DNA of 64,000 nucleotides from Chryseobacterium shigense (GTDB lineage Bacteria; Bacteroidota; Bacteroidia; Flavobacteriales; Weeksellaceae). The notes under the pieces are model-generated. The model was not told the origin of the DNA and made no database searches. It saw nothing but the letters and a program-made list of their open reading frames with translations. The DNA is taken from assembly GCF_900156575.1 (NCBI RefSeq), contig NZ_FTNY01000001.1, positions 930,001-994,000 of the forward strand, read 5' to 3'. Positions 27,815 to 36,426 of the stretch are shown piece by piece (within the stretch, counting starts at the first letter, position 1; every line of letters begins with the position of its first letter). The translations under genes were made by a program, and so were the position numbers.

Positions 27815-30145
27815 ATGCAAAAATTTTTTGTTAAGACTGCTGTCACGGCCGCTGTCCTCTGTTTCAGCTCCATGGCTCTGGCACAGCAAAAATACTCCGT
27901 AAGCGGTACTGTGAAAGACCATAAGAATGGCGAACTGCTGATCGGGGTTACTGTAAAAGTGAATGAGGACCCTTCTATTTCGGTGGTAGCCAACGAATAT
28001 GGTTTCTACTCGCTTTCCCTTCCTGAAGGAAACTACACCCTGATTGTTTCTTATCCAGGCTACCGTGATTATGAACAGGCTATAAAAATTGAACAAAACA
28101 CGAAATTAGACCTCCCCCTTGATCAGGAAGATCAAAAAATAGGAAAGATTGACGAGGTTGTTATTTCCGGGGTTAAAAAGAATAAAAATCTTACTACCGC
28201 TCAGATGGGAACGGAGACTCTGAGCATTAAAAATATCGAAAAACTGCCGGTTTTATTCGGGGAAAAAGATGTCATGAAAACGATACAGCTTTTACCGGGA
28301 ATAAAAAGCAACGGTGAAGGAAGTAGTGGATTCAGTGTTAGAGGGGGCGCCACAGACCAGAACCTGATCTTACTGGATGAGGCACCTGTCTATAATGCAT
28401 CCCATTTACTTGGTTTTTTCAGTACGTTCAACAGTGATGCGCTGAAAGATGCAAGTATTATCAAAGGAAACAGCCCTGCACAATATGGAGGCCGTCTTTC
28501 TTCGGTAATGGATGTTAAAATGAAAGATGGAAATAATAAGGATTATAATGTGAATGGAGGAATTGGCCTGATCAGCAGCAGACTGAGTGTGGAAGGTCCT
28601 ATCCAGAAGGAAAAATCTTCATTTATCGTTTCCGGAAGAAGGACATATGCCGATCTTTTCCTTAAAACTTCCGATGATTACAAAGACAGTAAACTGTATT
28701 TCTACGACCTGAATTTGAAAGCGAATTACCAGATCAATGACAACAACCGTCTTTATTTATCAGGATATTTCGGAAGGGATGTTTTGGGATTAGGGGATAC
28801 TTTCAATACAGACTGGGGAAACACAACAGCTACGCTTCGCTGGAATAGTATCATCAACAGTAAATTGTTTTCGAATACTTCATTCATTTACAGCAACTAC
28901 AATTATAAAATCAGTCTTAAAAGTAATGACAATACTTTTGGTTTAGATTCCCAGATTGAGGACTGGAACCTTAAACAGGATTTTACCTGGTTTGCAGGCA
29001 ATAAGCATTCCGTACGTTTCGGGCTTCAGTCTATTTACCACACAATTACTCCAAGCAGTGCTTCGGGAACAAGCGTAAGCAGTTTTCCAAGAAACCCGAG
29101 AAAATCATGGGAAAATGCGGTGTACATCAATGATGATTTCAGGGCTTCTGACAAATTTACCGTGAATTATGGTTTGAGACTTTCGACCTTCAGTGTTTTA
29201 GGGGGCGACACGTATAATACGTATGAAAACGGAGTCATTACGGACAGCAGGTTTTTGGAAAAAGGTAAATTCGGAAAAACGTATGTTAATCTTGAACCGA
29301 GAATTACAGCCAATTACCGCATTAATGAGGTCAGCAGTGTGAAAGCCGGATATTCCCGTAACACGCAGAACCTTCACCTTCTAAGCAACAGCAGCAGCGG
29401 AAACCCTACAGATCAGTGGATCGGAAGCAGCTATAGTGTAAAACCTGAAATCGCAGACCAGATCAGTGCAGGATACAGCAGAAATTTCAATAACAATAAT
29501 TATGAACTGAATGCGGAGATCTATTATAAATCTATGCAGAACCAGATCGACTTTAAAAACGGTGCGCAGATCTCATTTGATACGGCAGCTGATGTAGAAA
29601 GTGAATTGCTGTTTGGTAAAGGAAGAGCGTATGGTCTGGAACTTATTGCGAAAAAGAAAAGCGGAAGACTAACCGGATGGATTTCTTATACGTTATCTAA
29701 AACGGAGCGGAAAATCGATGGCATCAACGAGAATGAGTGGTATAATGCGAGAATGGACAAAACGCATGATATCTCTATCGTTGCCACTTATGAACTGAAT
29801 AAAAAATGGTCGTTATCAGGATTATTTCTTTACAGTACAGGTAACGCAGTTACTTTCCCTACTGCCAAGTATGAGCTGAACGGACAGACCATCTTTCAGT
29901 ACAGCAACAGAAATGCCGATCGTATGCCTTCTTACCACAGAATGGATCTGAGCGCTACTTATGAACCGGAATCTACAAAACGTTTCAAAGGATCATGGTC
30001 TTTTGGTATTTATAATATCTACGGCCGTGAAAATGCTTATACCATTACTTTTGAAGATAATCCGAATAACCCGGGAACTACCCGCGCTATGCAGACTTCA
30101 TTATTCCGTTGGGTACCTAATGTCACTTATAATTTCAAATTTTAG
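27815..30145 (+). CDS. TonB-dependent receptor with carboxypeptidase-like N-terminal domain
   Basis: The ATG at 27815 gives a clean signal peptide (MQKFFVKTAVTAAVLCFSS then MALAQQ); an upstream TTG at 27779 is less likely. Residues ~25-110 form a peptidase-associated beta-sandwich (YSVSGTVKDHKNGELLIGVT). The plug follows, with SGFSVRGGATDQNLILLDEAPVY and ALKDASIIKGNSPAQYGGRL; the rest forms the 22-strand barrel ending in NVTYNFKF. It imports an unknown ligand across the outer membrane using TonB energy. It is followed after 3 bases by a DUF4249 lipoprotein, a common pairing in Bacteroidota. This pair is distinct from the SusC/SusD pair and not obviously tied to glycans. Confidence 0.93.
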   Translation: MQKFFVKTAVTAAVLCFSSMALAQQKYSVSGTVKDHKNGELLIGVTVKVNEDPSISVVANEYGFYSLSLPEGNYTLIVSYPGYRDYEQAIKIEQNTKLDLPLDQEDQKIGKIDEVVISGVKKNKNLTTAQMGTETLSIKNIEKLPVLFGEKDVMKTIQLLPGIKSNGEGSSGFSVRGGATDQNLILLDEAPVYNASHLLGFFSTFNSDALKDASIIKGNSPAQYGGRLSSVMDVKMKDGNNKDYNVNGGIGLISSRLSVEGPIQKEKSSFIVSGRRTYADLFLKTSDDYKDSKLYFYDLNLKANYQINDNNRLYLSGYFGRDVLGLGDTFNTDWGNTTATLRWNSIINSKLFSNTSFIYSNYNYKISLKSNDNTFGLDSQIEDWNLKQDFTWFAGNKHSVRFGLQSIYHTITPSSASGTSVSSFPRNPRKSWENAVYINDDFRASDKFTVNYGLRLSTFSVLGGDTYNTYENGVITDSRFLEKGKFGKTYVNLEPRITANYRINEVSSVKAGYSRNTQNLHLLSNSSSGNPTDQWIGSSYSVKPEIADQISAGYSRNFNNNNYELNAEIYYKSMQNQIDFKNGAQISFDTAADVESELLFGKGRAYGLELIAKKKSGRLTGWISYTLSKTERKIDGINENEWYNARMDKTHDISIVATYELNKKWSLSGLFLYSTGNAVTFPTAKYELNGQTIFQYSNRNADRMPSYHRMDLSATYEPESTKRFKGSWSFGIYNIYGRENAYTITFEDNPNNPGTTRAMQTSLFRWVPNVTYNFKF

Positions 30146-30148
30146 ATC

Positions 30149-30958
30149 ATGAAAAATATTATTTTTATTATATTAACGCTGTTTGTATTCTCTTCCTGTG
30201 AAAAGGAGATCGATCTGGATCTGGACGATAAAAGCGGAAACATTGTCATCGAAGGTAATGTAACCAATCAGCCGGGACCTTATTTTGTAAGAATAACCAA
30301 ATCGGTAGCCTTTACCCAAAATAATCAATACCCTGCGGTAACTGGCGCTCAGGTTGTTTTAAGTGACAATACGGGGCAGACAGAAACCTTACAATACGTA
30401 GGGGACGGAAAGTATAAAACCACGAATTTCACAGGCGTTACGGGACGTACCTATACTCTGAAAATACAGGCTGAAGGAAAACAATATACCGCCCAAAGCT
30501 CAATGCCTGAGGTGGTGAATTTTGATGGACTTACACAGGATTCTTTTACTTTCGGAGGGGAGACTACTTATACCCTTCTTCCTGTTTTTACGGATCCGAT
30601 AGCTTTAGGAAACCGTTATCTTTTCAATTTTACAGTGAATAACATGACTAAAAAAACGTTTGAAGTATTTTCAGATAATGTGAATAACGGATTGGTGAAT
30701 CAAAGACCCCTACTCCTTCCGAATGAGGACGATGACAAAGATCCTACAGATCATAAGGTAGTACCGGGAGATACTATTTTTGTAGAGATGCAGTCCATTG
30801 ATCATAACATATTCACTTATTATTCTGCTCTCCTGCAAATCTCAGGAGATGGAGGCGCGGGGGTTACGCCTTCCAATCCTCCAAGCAATATTGATAATGG
30901 TGCTTTAGGATATTTCTCAGCCCATACTTCACAGAAAAAAAGTATTGTGATTCAATAG
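30149..30958 (+). CDS. DUF4249 surface lipoprotein, partner of the TonB receptor
   Basis: The 269-residue product begins with a lipoprotein signal (MKNIIFIILTLFVFSSC) followed by EKEIDLDLDD, an acidic stretch that fits the flavobacterial surface-export signal. The mature N-terminus reads GNIVIEGNVTNQPGPYFVRITKS, the hallmark of DUF4249, followed by a beta-sandwich with TGAQVVLSDNTGQTETL and GKYKTTNFTGVTGRTYTLKI. DUF4249 proteins nearly always follow TonB receptors and are thought to act like SusD in ligand capture. It starts 3 bases after the receptor stop codon and precedes a terminator. Confidence 0.9.
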   Translation: MKNIIFIILTLFVFSSCEKEIDLDLDDKSGNIVIEGNVTNQPGPYFVRITKSVAFTQNNQYPAVTGAQVVLSDNTGQTETLQYVGDGKYKTTNFTGVTGRTYTLKIQAEGKQYTAQSSMPEVVNFDGLTQDSFTFGGETTYTLLPVFTDPIALGNRYLFNFTVNNMTKKTFEVFSDNVNNGLVNQRPLLLPNEDDDKDPTDHKVVPGDTIFVEMQSIDHNIFTYYSALLQISGDGGAGVTPSNPPSNIDNGALGYFSAHTSQKKSIVIQ

Positions 30959-30981
30959 ATAAGGATCGCGATTGTATAGAT

Positions 30982-31014
30982 AAAGGCTATTCCTAAGTTG
31001 GAGTAGCCTTTTTT
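30982..31014 (+). terminator. Terminator after the TonB receptor/DUF4249 operon
   Basis: The arms AAGGCTA (30983-30989) and TAGCCTT (31004-31010) are followed by a run of T bases. It lies about 25 bases after the stop at 30958. Confidence 0.85.
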
Positions 31015-31016
31015 GT

Positions 31017-31823
31017 GAACCACCCCGTCAAAAATTCTTTGAATTTTTGCCACCCCTCCACGGGAGGGGAATTCTACTCCGACCTATTTTTGTCATTAAG
31101 AAAATCTTTGATTTTCAAAAAACTTAAGTGTACTTTCTATTCACAAAGTATTTAACTTAAAAATATCTTAAGTGTTTAAAACTTTTGTCTCTTTTGTGGT
31201 TGAAAAAACCAGTGGGAACTGGAACTTCCGAAGCTTCTATCATCTATTAAATTTTTAAACAAAAAGCCGATTCAAAATGGATGAGTGATGATGAACCACC
31301 CCGTCAAAAATTCTTTGAATTTTCGACACCCCTCCACGGGAGGGGAATTCTACTCCGACCTATTTTTGTCATTAAGAAAATATTTGATTTTCAAAAAACT
31401 TAAGTGTACTTTCTATTCACAAAGTATTTAACTTAAAAATATCTTAAGTGTTTAAAACTTTTGTCTCTTTTGTGGTTGAAAAAAACAGTGGAACTGGGAC
31501 TTCCGAAGCTTCTATCATCTATTAAATTTTTAAACAAAAAGCCGATTCAAAATGGATGAGTGATGATGAACCACCCCGTCAAAAATTCTTTGAATTTTCG
31601 CCACCCCTCCACGGGAGGGGAATTCTACTCCGACCTATTTTTGTCATTACGAAAATCTTTGATTTTCAAAAAACTTAAGTGTACTTTCTATTCACAAAGT
31701 ATTTAACTTAAAAATATCTTAAGTGTTTAAAACTTTTGTCTCTTTTGTGGTTGAAAAAACCAGTGGGAACTGGGACTTCCGAAGCTTCTATCATCTATTG
31801 ATCCCTTAAATTTTTAAACAAAA
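31017..31823. repeat. Three tandem copies of a ~275 bp non-coding unit
   Basis: Copies begin at 31017, 31293 and 31568 with the word GAACCACCCCGTC, giving periods of 276 and 275 bases. The third copy ends near 31799 with a short insertion (GATCCC) before the same AAATTTTTAAACAAAA tail. Copies differ by only a few substitutions (for example GAATTTTTGCC, GAATTTTCGAC, GAATTTTCGCC). Each contains a hairpin CCCCTCC-ACG-GGAGGGG (first copy 31053-31069), an AAAATTC-TTT-GAATTTT palindrome, and two CTTAAGTG words. No copy has a plausible reading frame. The array fills the space between the DUF4249 terminator and the LacI-type gene. Confidence 0.93.
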
Positions 31824-31890
31824 AAAGTCGTGGGATCGCTTTAATTTGATTAAATTTACGTCTTATCAAAAAACAGTTTATAAACGACGT

Positions 31891-32919
31891 ATGAATAAAA
31901 AAAATGCCACGATATACGACATTTCAAAGAAGCTCAATGTAAGTGTAGCTACTGTTTCCCGGGCATTGAATGACAATCCAAGAATAAGCGAGGCCACAAA
32001 AGATCTGGTCCGGAAAACGGCCAAGGAAATGAATTATAAGCAAAATAATCTTGCTAAAGCCTTGAAAAGCGGGGAAACAAAAAACGTAGGCATTATCGTT
32101 CCCTATATCAATACCAATTTCTTTTCATCGGTGATCCGAGGCATTGAGGAAGAACTGTCCCCTCATGGTTATCATGTCATCATCTGTCAGAGTCATGAAG
32201 ATGTTACTATTGAAAAAAGACAGCTGAGTACATTGCTGAATGCTCAGGTAGATGGGATTTTCATGTCAGTTTCCAAAACGACTATTGATACAGAACATAT
32301 TAAAAACATTTTAGAGACAAGCAATACGCCGATTATCTTTTTTGACCGTAAAAAGGACATTCCGGGAATCAGTACGGTAACGATCGATGACTACCGCGGC
32401 GGATATATGGCAACAGAGCACCTGATCAAAGAAGGCTATAAAAACATCTGTCATTTTGCAGGCGATCTTAATCTTGAGATCTATCAGAATCGTCTTAACG
32501 GATACAAGCAAGCTTTAGTCGATCACAATTTTCAGGTAAAAGAGGAAAACATAACGTTTACAGGGAGTTCCATTGAGTCGGGAATTGAAGCGATCAAAAA
32601 ACTCTGGGATAAAAAATCAGTTCCGGATGCGATCTTTTCTGCCAGTGACTTTGCCGCTCTTGGAGCCTGCCAGGAACTGAAAAAACGCGGGGTAAAAATT
32701 CCGCAGGAAGTGGCTGTGATTGGTTTTTCTAATGAACCTTTTACGCAATTCATGGAACTTCCGATCAGTTCTGTAGATCAGACTCCCGTGATCATGGGAA
32801 ATATGGCGGGACGGGTTTTTATTGAAAGTGTCAAGGAAAATGGCTCCGGGGTTTCTATTGAGAAGAAAGTGGTGCTGGCGCCGCAGATCTATATCAGGAA
32901 ATCTTCTAAGAGGAAATAG
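31891..32919 (+). CDS. LacI family transcriptional regulator of the pectin/hexuronate locus
   Basis: I start at the ATG at 31891 (MNKKNATIYDISKKLNVSVA); an upstream TTG at 31846 would add residues before the DNA-binding domain. The N-terminal helix-turn-helix (TIYDISKKLNVSVATVSRAL, 7-26) and hinge (YKQNNLAKALKSGETKNVGI) are typical. The rest is a periplasmic-binding-protein-like sugar-sensing domain (VGIIVPYINTNFFSSVIRGI, and later PDAIFSASDFAALGACQELK). It lies at the edge of the uronate gene block, so a uronate or pathway intermediate is the likely inducer. Candidate operators with the core CGATTG lie before kduI, susC and the second PL1 gene. No HTCS or SusR-like regulator is seen in the window. 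Confidence 0.92.
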   Translation: MNKKNATIYDISKKLNVSVATVSRALNDNPRISEATKDLVRKTAKEMNYKQNNLAKALKSGETKNVGIIVPYINTNFFSSVIRGIEEELSPHGYHVIICQSHEDVTIEKRQLSTLLNAQVDGIFMSVSKTTIDTEHIKNILETSNTPIIFFDRKKDIPGISTVTIDDYRGGYMATEHLIKEGYKNICHFAGDLNLEIYQNRLNGYKQALVDHNFQVKEENITFTGSSIESGIEAIKKLWDKKSVPDAIFSASDFAALGACQELKKRGVKIPQEVAVIGFSNEPFTQFMELPISSVDQTPVIMGNMAGRVFIESVKENGSGVSIEKKVVLAPQIYIRKSSKRK

Positions 32920-33140
32920 ATTTCTTTTGTCCTGAAAGCGAAGATTCGACGATGCAAATACATGATCAAACTCTATTTGTCATCCTGAAAGATTCTACAC
33001 TCTGATCTTTTTATTCAGGTTTGGGTTAAAATCAATGATGAATTTATCTTTTACTAAAGGAACTAAAGCCCGTTCCCAATGGTATAAGTATCGTGTTCAT
33101 TCGTGAAAATATTCGTGGTATTGGTGTTTAAAAATAAAAA

Positions 33141-33174
33141 GAAAATGCCTCCTACCAACGTAGAAAGCATTTTC
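33141..33174 (-). terminator. Terminator at the end of the uronate catabolic block
   Basis: The arms GAAAATGC (33141-33148) and GCATTTTC (33167-33174) form a hairpin. On the minus strand the stem is followed by a T-rich tract. It lies just beyond the stop of uxaA at 33197. Confidence 0.78.
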
Positions 33175-33196
33175 AACCCTAATTATTTAATAGAAA

Positions 33197-34810
33197 TTAT
33201 AAAGATACGCCCCGTCTCCAGGGAATAAAATCATTCTGATTTAAAATGGCCGCTTTTGTTTTTATGTTTCCGCTGGCCACTTCGATAATAAACTCTAACA
33301 GTTCTTCCGCTTTTTCATCAATTGTTTTTTCTCCGGTAATAACGTCACCTGTATTGAAATCGATGATATCGGGCATTCTTTCTGCCAGAATGGTATTGGA
33401 TGATATTTTCACCACCGGAACTACCGGATTTCCTGTTGGCGTTCCCAAACCTGTCGTAAATAAAACAATGTTGGAACCTGAACCCACCAAAGCTGTTGTA
33501 CATTCTACGTCATTTCCGGGTGTACACAGGAGATTCAAACCTGGTTCTTTGATGTATTCTGTAAAATCAAGAACATCATTGATGGGTGACGAACCTCCTT
33601 TTTTAGCTGCTCCGGCAGACTTCATTGCATCAGTGATCAGTCCGTCTTTAATATTCCCCGGTGACGGATTCATATCAAAGCCTGAGCCTGCTGCCACAAC
33701 TGATTTTTCAAAATCTTTCATGAGCTGTAAAAACCTTTCGGCATCTGCTTCATTCACACAACGATTGACCAGTTCCTGCTCTACTCCACATAATTCCGGA
33801 AATTCTGAGAGAATGGTTGCTCCTCCGATTCCAGCCATCAAATCTGACAATTGTCCTAAAACCGGATTGGCAGAAATTCCTGAAAAACCGTCTGAACCTC
33901 CACACTCCAATCCTAAAACCAGTTTTGAAACGGAGGCAGGTTTTCTTTCGATTTCATTAGCTTGTTTAATGGCTTCATAAGAATCTTTGATAATTCCGTT
34001 CAGCATTTCATCTACTGTTCCGGACTTTTGCTGTTCATAAACAATAATCGGTTTTTTATGGCCTGGACTCATTTTTTCTAACGCATCTGTAAAAATCTGA
34101 ACCTGTAAGTTCTGACATCCCAAGCTCAAAACCGTTGCTCCGGCCACGTTTGGATTATTCACATAGCCCGCCAATAATCTGCCCAATGCTTCAGCATCCT
34201 GACGAATTCCGCCGCAACCGCCTTGGTGGGTAATAAATTTTACATCAATATTTTTAAAAACACGGGAATTCTGTTCTTCTTCGATCATCTGTTCTTCTTC
34301 AGAATTATTGATGAGTGATCTTAATAATAGCTGATATTTTGTTGCTTTTTCAAAGAGGAGTTCTTTTTCAAAAACATCTTTTAAAATCTCAACATTTCTG
34401 TTTTCACAAAAAACCAAGGGAAAAAAGAGCCAGACATTTTCTGTTCCCACCTGTCCGTCCTCCCGATGATAACCCATGAAGGTTTTGTCTTTCCATTGGT
34501 CCACATTTGGAGCAGTCCAGGAAGTTGTTTCTGTTTTTCCTTCTACTTTTGCACTTTGGTGCTTAACATTTTCGGTGGTAATCACTTCTCCTTTTTGGAT
34601 CGGCTGACTTGCTTTTCCAACTAAAACGCCGTACATGATGATGGAATCACCAACGGCAAGGTCTTCAGTCACGAATTTATGTTTTGCCTTCGTGTCTTTT
34701 ATAATGTCATAAGTAAGTTCCCCTAAAGTAACCGTTTCCCCGTGCGTCAGATCTACCAATGCTACTGCTACATTATCTTTGGGATTTACTTTCAGTACTT
34801 TCTTTTGCAT
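33197..34810 (-). CDS. uxaA: Altronate dehydratase
   Basis: This 537-residue enzyme dehydrates D-altronate to 2-keto-3-deoxygluconate in the galacturonate branch. It has the N-terminal SAF domain (about residues 1-90), then GYHREDGQVGTEN (113-125), which matches the family motif GYxRxDGRxGxRN-like region, and THQGGCGGIRQDA, with SLGCQNLQVQIFTDAL and ECGGSDGFSGISANP further on, all typical of UxaA/GarD proteins. The family uses iron. It is the last gene of the block, 6 bases after uxaB. Its position with uxaB and uxaC makes the altronate role much more likely than galactarate. Confidence 0.93.
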   Translation of the reverse strand: MQKKVLKVNPKDNVAVALVDLTHGETVTLGELTYDIIKDTKAKHKFVTEDLAVGDSIIMYGVLVGKASQPIQKGEVITTENVKHQSAKVEGKTETTSWTAPNVDQWKDKTFMGYHREDGQVGTENVWLFFPLVFCENRNVEILKDVFEKELLFEKATKYQLLLRSLINNSEEEQMIEEEQNSRVFKNIDVKFITHQGGCGGIRQDAEALGRLLAGYVNNPNVAGATVLSLGCQNLQVQIFTDALEKMSPGHKKPIIVYEQQKSGTVDEMLNGIIKDSYEAIKQANEIERKPASVSKLVLGLECGGSDGFSGISANPVLGQLSDLMAGIGGATILSEFPELCGVEQELVNRCVNEADAERFLQLMKDFEKSVVAAGSGFDMNPSPGNIKDGLITDAMKSAGAAKKGGSSPINDVLDFTEYIKEPGLNLLCTPGNDVECTTALVGSGSNIVLFTTGLGTPTGNPVVPVVKISSNTILAERMPDIIDFNTGDVITGEKTIDEKAEELLEFIIEVASGNIKTKAAILNQNDFIPWRRGVSL

Positions 34811-34816
34811 GATTTC

Positions 34817-36280
34817 TTAAGAATTGAATTGGATAAAATTTTGGTAGGCTATTTCTATATCATGGTGATCAATTTCCCACAGTGCTTTTGCTACTGCAGA
34901 GGTCAAACCATCGACCTGAGTAAGGTCGGTGTCCCAGAAAGCAGTTTCGCGTAAAGCCAATGCGGCCACTTGCTCATGATCTTCGTTTTCCCAGATCTCT
35001 CTGAATCTGTTGATAATGGATTCTTCGTCATTTAATGGTAAGGATTTTTCACCCAAACTTCCCTGATAGAATCTGATTAAACTTGCCAATGAGAAGGTTA
35101 AATTAAGCGGTAGTTTTTGATTGATATCAACATACCCCAGCAAACTTGGAAGAATTCTTACTTTAAATTTAGAAACAAAATATAAAGCAATACTTGCCTG
35201 ATAATGTTTGATAAAAGGGTTTCTGAACCGGTCGAAAACTTCATCTGCAAAATCTTTTAATTCGTTTTCATCTAAACCTAATGTAGGATTGACCTCATTG
35301 AAAATCGTATCCTTTAAAAACTGACCGATAAACGGGTCATCAACAGATTCTTTGACGGTTTCTTTTCCTGATAAAATGGCCGGAGCCAGCATTAATGTGT
35401 GACCTCCGTTCAGAATTCTCACTTTTCTCAACCGGTAAGGCCGGATGTCATCCACCACTAAAATCTGTTCACTGATCTGGTCAAAAGGAATTCTTGCTTT
35501 TAAATTTCCGGCCTCCTGAATCACCCAAAGCAGGAAAACTTCAGAAACAACCATCATGCGGTCTTCGTAATCCAACTGGTCTTCGTAGGTTTCTGCATCA
35601 TCTTTCGGATACCCCGGAACGATCCTGTCTACCAACGTATTGTGGAAATAATTGTTTTGTTCTATCCATGATACAAAACTGCCTTCCAGATTCCAGAGTT
35701 TTGCATATTTTAAAATGATTTCTTTTAAAGCCAGCGCATTATCTTCGATCAGTTCACAAGGGATAATTCTCAAACCTTTATCCTCTGCTCCCTTAAAATG
35801 TTTAAATCTTTCATGGAGTAAAACGGCTACTTTTGCAGGAAAGTTTTTGTGTGGACCGGCATAATTATTTTCTGATTCATCATAAGCAATCCCTGTTTCT
35901 GTTGTATTGGAGAAGATAAATTCCAGTTCCTCTTCTTTTGCCAACGCGAGGAATTCATCGTAATGGGTATAAGGATTAATGGATTTCTGAATGGCCGAAA
36001 TCACCTGTTTGGTATCAATGATTTCTCCTTTCTTAATCCCTCTTGAGAAAAGCGTATATAAATTATCCTGCTCTTCAAGCTTGTGAACCGAACCGCCCTG
36101 AGTGGGCTGAACGTTAACAATTCCTGCATTGAATCCTGCTATTTTATTTAACTGATCAATCACATAATCTGTGAATCCTCTCATGAAATTTCCCCCTCCG
36201 AACTGTACGATTTTAATGGGAAGTTTTTCCTGAGAACCGTTTTGCTTACGGTTTAATTGATGTTTTATCTGATTTTCCAT
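34817..36280 (-). CDS. uxaB: Tagaturonate reductase (altronate oxidoreductase)
   Basis: This enzyme reduces D-tagaturonate to D-altronate with NADH. The ATG at 36280 is used (MENQIKHQLNRKQ); an upstream ATG-less extension is not needed. The 487-residue protein belongs to the mannitol dehydrogenase/UxaB group, with the nucleotide-binding start KIVQFGGGNFMRGFTDYVID (23-42), the middle KVRILNGGHTLMLAPA, and the C-terminal helical domain. UxuB (fructuronate reductase) is a relative, but the neighbouring uxaA and the galacturonan-specific genes support UxaB. It precedes uxaA by 6 bases and follows the exuT-like transporter on the same strand. Confidence 0.92.
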   Translation of the reverse strand: MENQIKHQLNRKQNGSQEKLPIKIVQFGGGNFMRGFTDYVIDQLNKIAGFNAGIVNVQPTQGGSVHKLEEQDNLYTLFSRGIKKGEIIDTKQVISAIQKSINPYTHYDEFLALAKEEELEFIFSNTTETGIAYDESENNYAGPHKNFPAKVAVLLHERFKHFKGAEDKGLRIIPCELIEDNALALKEIILKYAKLWNLEGSFVSWIEQNNYFHNTLVDRIVPGYPKDDAETYEDQLDYEDRMMVVSEVFLLWVIQEAGNLKARIPFDQISEQILVVDDIRPYRLRKVRILNGGHTLMLAPAILSGKETVKESVDDPFIGQFLKDTIFNEVNPTLGLDENELKDFADEVFDRFRNPFIKHYQASIALYFVSKFKVRILPSLLGYVDINQKLPLNLTFSLASLIRFYQGSLGEKSLPLNDEESIINRFREIWENEDHEQVAALALRETAFWDTDLTQVDGLTSAVAKALWEIDHHDIEIAYQNFIQFNS

Positions 36281-36426
36281 TCTTCTAATTTGAATATGCT
36301 TTTTTGTTGTAAACACCAGATTTGCTAAGGTTTTAAATAGTTTTCTGTTCTATTTTACGATCGCAAGGGCGTTTGACTTCATCGAATCTTCGATTTCACT
36401 CAGCAATGAGAGTATAGAATCTATTC

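Noticed and set aside
31846..31890. An upstream TTG start for the LacI-type gene
   Set aside because: It would add residues before the standard DNA-binding start and lies next to the repeat tail; the ATG at 31891 fits the family.
30959..31890. A CRISPR array as explanation for the repeats at 31017-31823
   Set aside because: The units are about 275 bases and tandem without unique spacers, and no cas genes are present.
33246..33980. A long plus-strand open frame opposite uxaA
   Set aside because: It lies wholly antisense to a confidently identified enzyme and has no recognisable protein features.
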